Shown: positions 62,151 to 64,000 of the stretch, piece by piece
How the letters are laid out: each line of letters opens with the position of its first letter
Position numbering within the stretch: the stretch's first letter is position 1
Origin: Prevotellaceae bacterium
GTDB lineage: Bacteria > Bacteroidota > Bacteroidia > Bacteroidales > Bacteroidaceae
Direction of reading: 5' to 3'
Assembly: GCA_003150315.1 (NCBI GenBank)
Contig: QAML01000076.1
Coordinates: forward strand, 1 to 64,000
DNA: 64,000 nt
The notes under the pieces: model-generated
What the model saw: the letters and a program-made list of their open reading frames with translations, nothing else
Told to the model about the DNA's origin: nothing
Databases searched by the model: none
Translations under genes and position numbers: made by a program

Positions 62151-63248
62151 ATGATACTTCACAGGCTGTCATTGATTAATTACAAGAATATTGCTGCCGC
62201 CGACCTTGAATTTTCGCCCAAGATCAATTGTTTGATTGGCAAGAATGGCGAAGGCAAAACTAATGTGCTTGACGCAATATATTATATGTCGTTTTGCCAC
62301 AGCGCAACCTCTATGCTTGACGCTTTGACCGTGAGACACGACGAAGAATATATGGTGGCTGTGGGTAATTATTCTGATGAAGACGGAAAGAAGTATGAGA
62401 TTTCGTGCGGTGTGAAGCAGCATAAAAGCAAGAAGTTCGCTTTGAACAAGAAGGCTTACAAACGTCTTGCCGACCATATAGGACTTATTCCGCTGGTAAT
62501 GGTTTCGCCCAACGACGGCGAACTTGTTACGGGTGGGGGAGAGGCTCGGAGGAAATTCATGGATATTGTTATTTCGCAATATGACAGACTTTATCTCGAT
62601 TCTCTCATAAAATACAATCGTGCTCTCAAACAGCGTAATGCCATTCTGCGTGCAGATGCCGAACCTGACGCTTCCATGCTCGATATTTACGAAGAGGAAA
62701 TGGCGGCGGAGGGAGAGAAAATTTTCAAGGCGCGTTCTGTTCTTACGGAGAAGCTTACGCCTCTGTTCCAAAAGTATTATTCGCTTATTTCTGACTATGC
62801 CGAGGAGCCGTGTCTCTCTTATGTTTCGCATTGTCAGAGAGGTCCGCTGTTTGAAATCATACGTGGCGGACGCGCAAAGGACAGGATTATAGGACATTCG
62901 CTTCATGGCATTCACCGTGACGAATTGCAGATGAGCCTTGGCGGTTATCCCATTCGCAATGAGGGTTCGCAAGGACAGACCAAGTCGTTTCTGCTTGCTT
63001 TGAAGTTCGCTCAGTTTGATTTGTTGCGTCATTCCGGCAACTGCAAGGTGCCTTTGTTGCTGCTTGACGATTTGTTTGACAAACTTGATGCTTCACGCGT
63101 GTCGCAGATAGTGAATATGGTGGCGGGAAATGACTTCGGACAAATTTTCATAACCGACACCGACCGCGAAAGACTTGCTCCCATTCTTGCGGCAACAAAG
63201 CAGGACTACAGGGTGTTTAATGTGAAAAAAGGAGAAATAAGCTTGTGA
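62151..63248 (+). CDS. recF: DNA replication and repair protein RecF
   Basis: 365 aa SMC-like ATPase. It has Walker A GKNGEGKTNVLDAIYY, the signature NEGSQGQTKSFLLALKF, and Walker B LLLLDDLFDKLD. It loads RecA at gaps with RecO/RecR. The DUF721 gene overlaps its stop by 4 nt (GTGA). Confidence 0.96.
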   Translation: MILHRLSLINYKNIAAADLEFSPKINCLIGKNGEGKTNVLDAIYYMSFCHSATSMLDALTVRHDEEYMVAVGNYSDEDGKKYEISCGVKQHKSKKFALNKKAYKRLADHIGLIPLVMVSPNDGELVTGGGEARRKFMDIVISQYDRLYLDSLIKYNRALKQRNAILRADAEPDASMLDIYEEEMAAEGEKIFKARSVLTEKLTPLFQKYYSLISDYAEEPCLSYVSHCQRGPLFEIIRGGRAKDRIIGHSLHGIHRDELQMSLGGYPIRNEGSQGQTKSFLLALKFAQFDLLRHSGNCKVPLLLLDDLFDKLDASRVSQIVNMVAGNDFGQIFITDTDRERLAPILAATKQDYRVFNVKKGEISL

Positions 63249-63535
63249 GAAAAAAGGATGTAGAAAAAATCAGTGATGTCGTATCTGCAATTCTCCGAAT
63301 GCAGGGTCTTGAAACCCCGCTCAATGAAGCGAGGGCTGTGAACGCTTGGTCGGAAGTTGTGGGCGAGCGTGTGGCTAACGCCACAGGGAATGTCAGAATC
63401 TATAATCAGGTTCTTTTCGTGGAAGTGCCGTCGCCGGCGTTGCGCAACAATCTTTTCATGCAGCGCAAACAGCTTGTGAAAAAGATTAATGCTTTGGTCA
63501 AATCGGATGTAGTTACCGATATTATGTTCAAATAG
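63245..63535 (+). CDS. DUF721 (DciA-like) protein
   Basis: 96 aa from a GTG start overlapping recF by 4 nt. The DUF721 pattern is seen: [39 protein letters not shown]. Related DciA proteins help load replicative helicase, so the recF-DUF721 coupling fits a replication/repair role (inference). Confidence 0.85.
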   Translation: MRKKDVEKISDVVSAILRMQGLETPLNEARAVNAWSEVVGERVANATGNVRIYNQVLFVEVPSPALRNNLFMQRKQLVKKINALVKSDVVTDIMFK

Positions 63536-63612
63536 CCTTTATTGCGAACAAAAGCCGGAAAACACGTGTTTTTTGCTTAAATTTGCAACAAAAGAATACC
63601 GTAAATAGAAAT

Positions 63613-64000
63613 ATGAATACGTTTGGAAGAGTTTTTCGCCTTACTTCTTTTGGCGAAAGCCATGGTGTGGCAATCGGCGGGGTTATAGACGGGATGCCTG
63701 CGGGAATAGAGGTTGACATGGAGTTTGTTCAGAGAGAACTTGACCGTCGCCGTCCAGGACAAAACAGTCTTACCACTCCGCGCAAGGAGTCTGACAAAGT
63801 GGAGATACTTTCCGGCGTTTTCGAAGGCAGGACTATAGGCACACCCATTGGTTTTGAGGTGAGAAATGAGAATCAGCGCTCAAAAGATTATTCGGAATTG
63901 AAAGATGTTTTCCGTCCTTCGCACGCCGATTTCACGTATCAAAAAAAATATGGCTTTCGAGATTATCGCGGCGGTGGCAGACAGAGTGCGCGTGAAACCA
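63613..64000 (+). CDS. aroC: Chorismate synthase (partial, runs off the window)
   Basis: The first 129 codons are present. The start [20 protein letters not shown] and the motifs [13 protein letters not shown] and [13 protein letters not shown] are diagnostic. It makes chorismate from EPSP with reduced FMN. A TAAATTTG promoter-like box lies at 63578-63585. The C-terminal part lies beyond base 64000. Confidence 0.97.
   Translation, partial: MNTFGRVFRLTSFGESHGVAIGGVIDGMPAGIEVDMEFVQRELDRRRPGQNSLTTPRKESDKVEILSGVFEGRTIGTPIGFEVRNENQRSKDYSELKDVFRPSHADFTYQKKYGFRDYRGGGRQSARET

Overview
The window comes from a Bacteroidota chromosome, most likely order Bacteroidales. Evidence: the gene sets porX-tsaE, ruvA-sprA (type IX secretion), ilvD-ilvB-ilvN-thioesterase-ilvC, lysS-gpsA-pgi and murG-murC-ftsQ-ftsA-ftsZ-yqeY; promoters of the Bacteroidota type (TTTG, 19-20 nt, TAnnTTTG); little use of Shine-Dalgarno sites; and a lipobox lipoprotein. 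Genus and species cannot be read from the sequence.

Layout. 1-3.9 kb: PorX response regulator, tsaE, frr, rsgA. 3.9-5.8 kb: a secreted GH127-type arabinofuranosidase. 6.0-10.7 kb: a regulatory cluster of two paralogous membrane-tethered LuxR-type proteins flanking a membrane-tethered AraC-type protein, a small peptide gene and a candidate small RNA. 10.7-15.6 kb: a glycosyltransferase remnant, then a minus-strand operon rsfS-ftsH-cdsA-degenerate EEP protein. 15.7-19.6 kb: tRNA-Gln, an acetyltransferase, a GH84 glucosaminidase and a nitroreductase. 19.8-25.9 kb: the branched-chain amino acid operon with an acyl-ACP thioesterase inside it. 26.4-31.3 kb: lysS, gpsA, pgi and a frameshifted HAD phosphatase. 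31.7-39.8 kb: ruvA and the very large sprA. 40-45 kb: a short J-protein, rsmE, a lipoprotein, a sugar transferase, tRNA-Cys and a glycerophosphodiesterase. 45.2-53.1 kb: murG, murC, ftsQ, ftsA, two different ftsZ genes in tandem, and yqeY. 53.2-60.7 kb: an accessory island ending at tRNA-Tyr (DUF262-HNH nuclease plus EcoRI-family methyltransferase, a structured leader, two immunity-like genes, a decayed ATPase, a glycosyltransferase and a CoiA-like protein). 60.8-64 kb: ribH, a TPR protein, recF, a DUF721 gene and the start of aroC.

Ten copies of a modular palindromic repeat, built from 16-nt half-sites such as ACAAGGCACTTATTTT, lie between transcription units and never inside an operon. Their stem plus T-run form suggests that they also act as terminators.

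Most unusual points: the tandem diverged ftsZ pair; the repeat family; the three-regulator/peptide cluster with a directly repeated operator-like site; the restriction-modification pair with a structured 345-nt leader and three stacked versions of the methyltransferase 3' end; and an EEP-family protein that has lost most catalytic residues.
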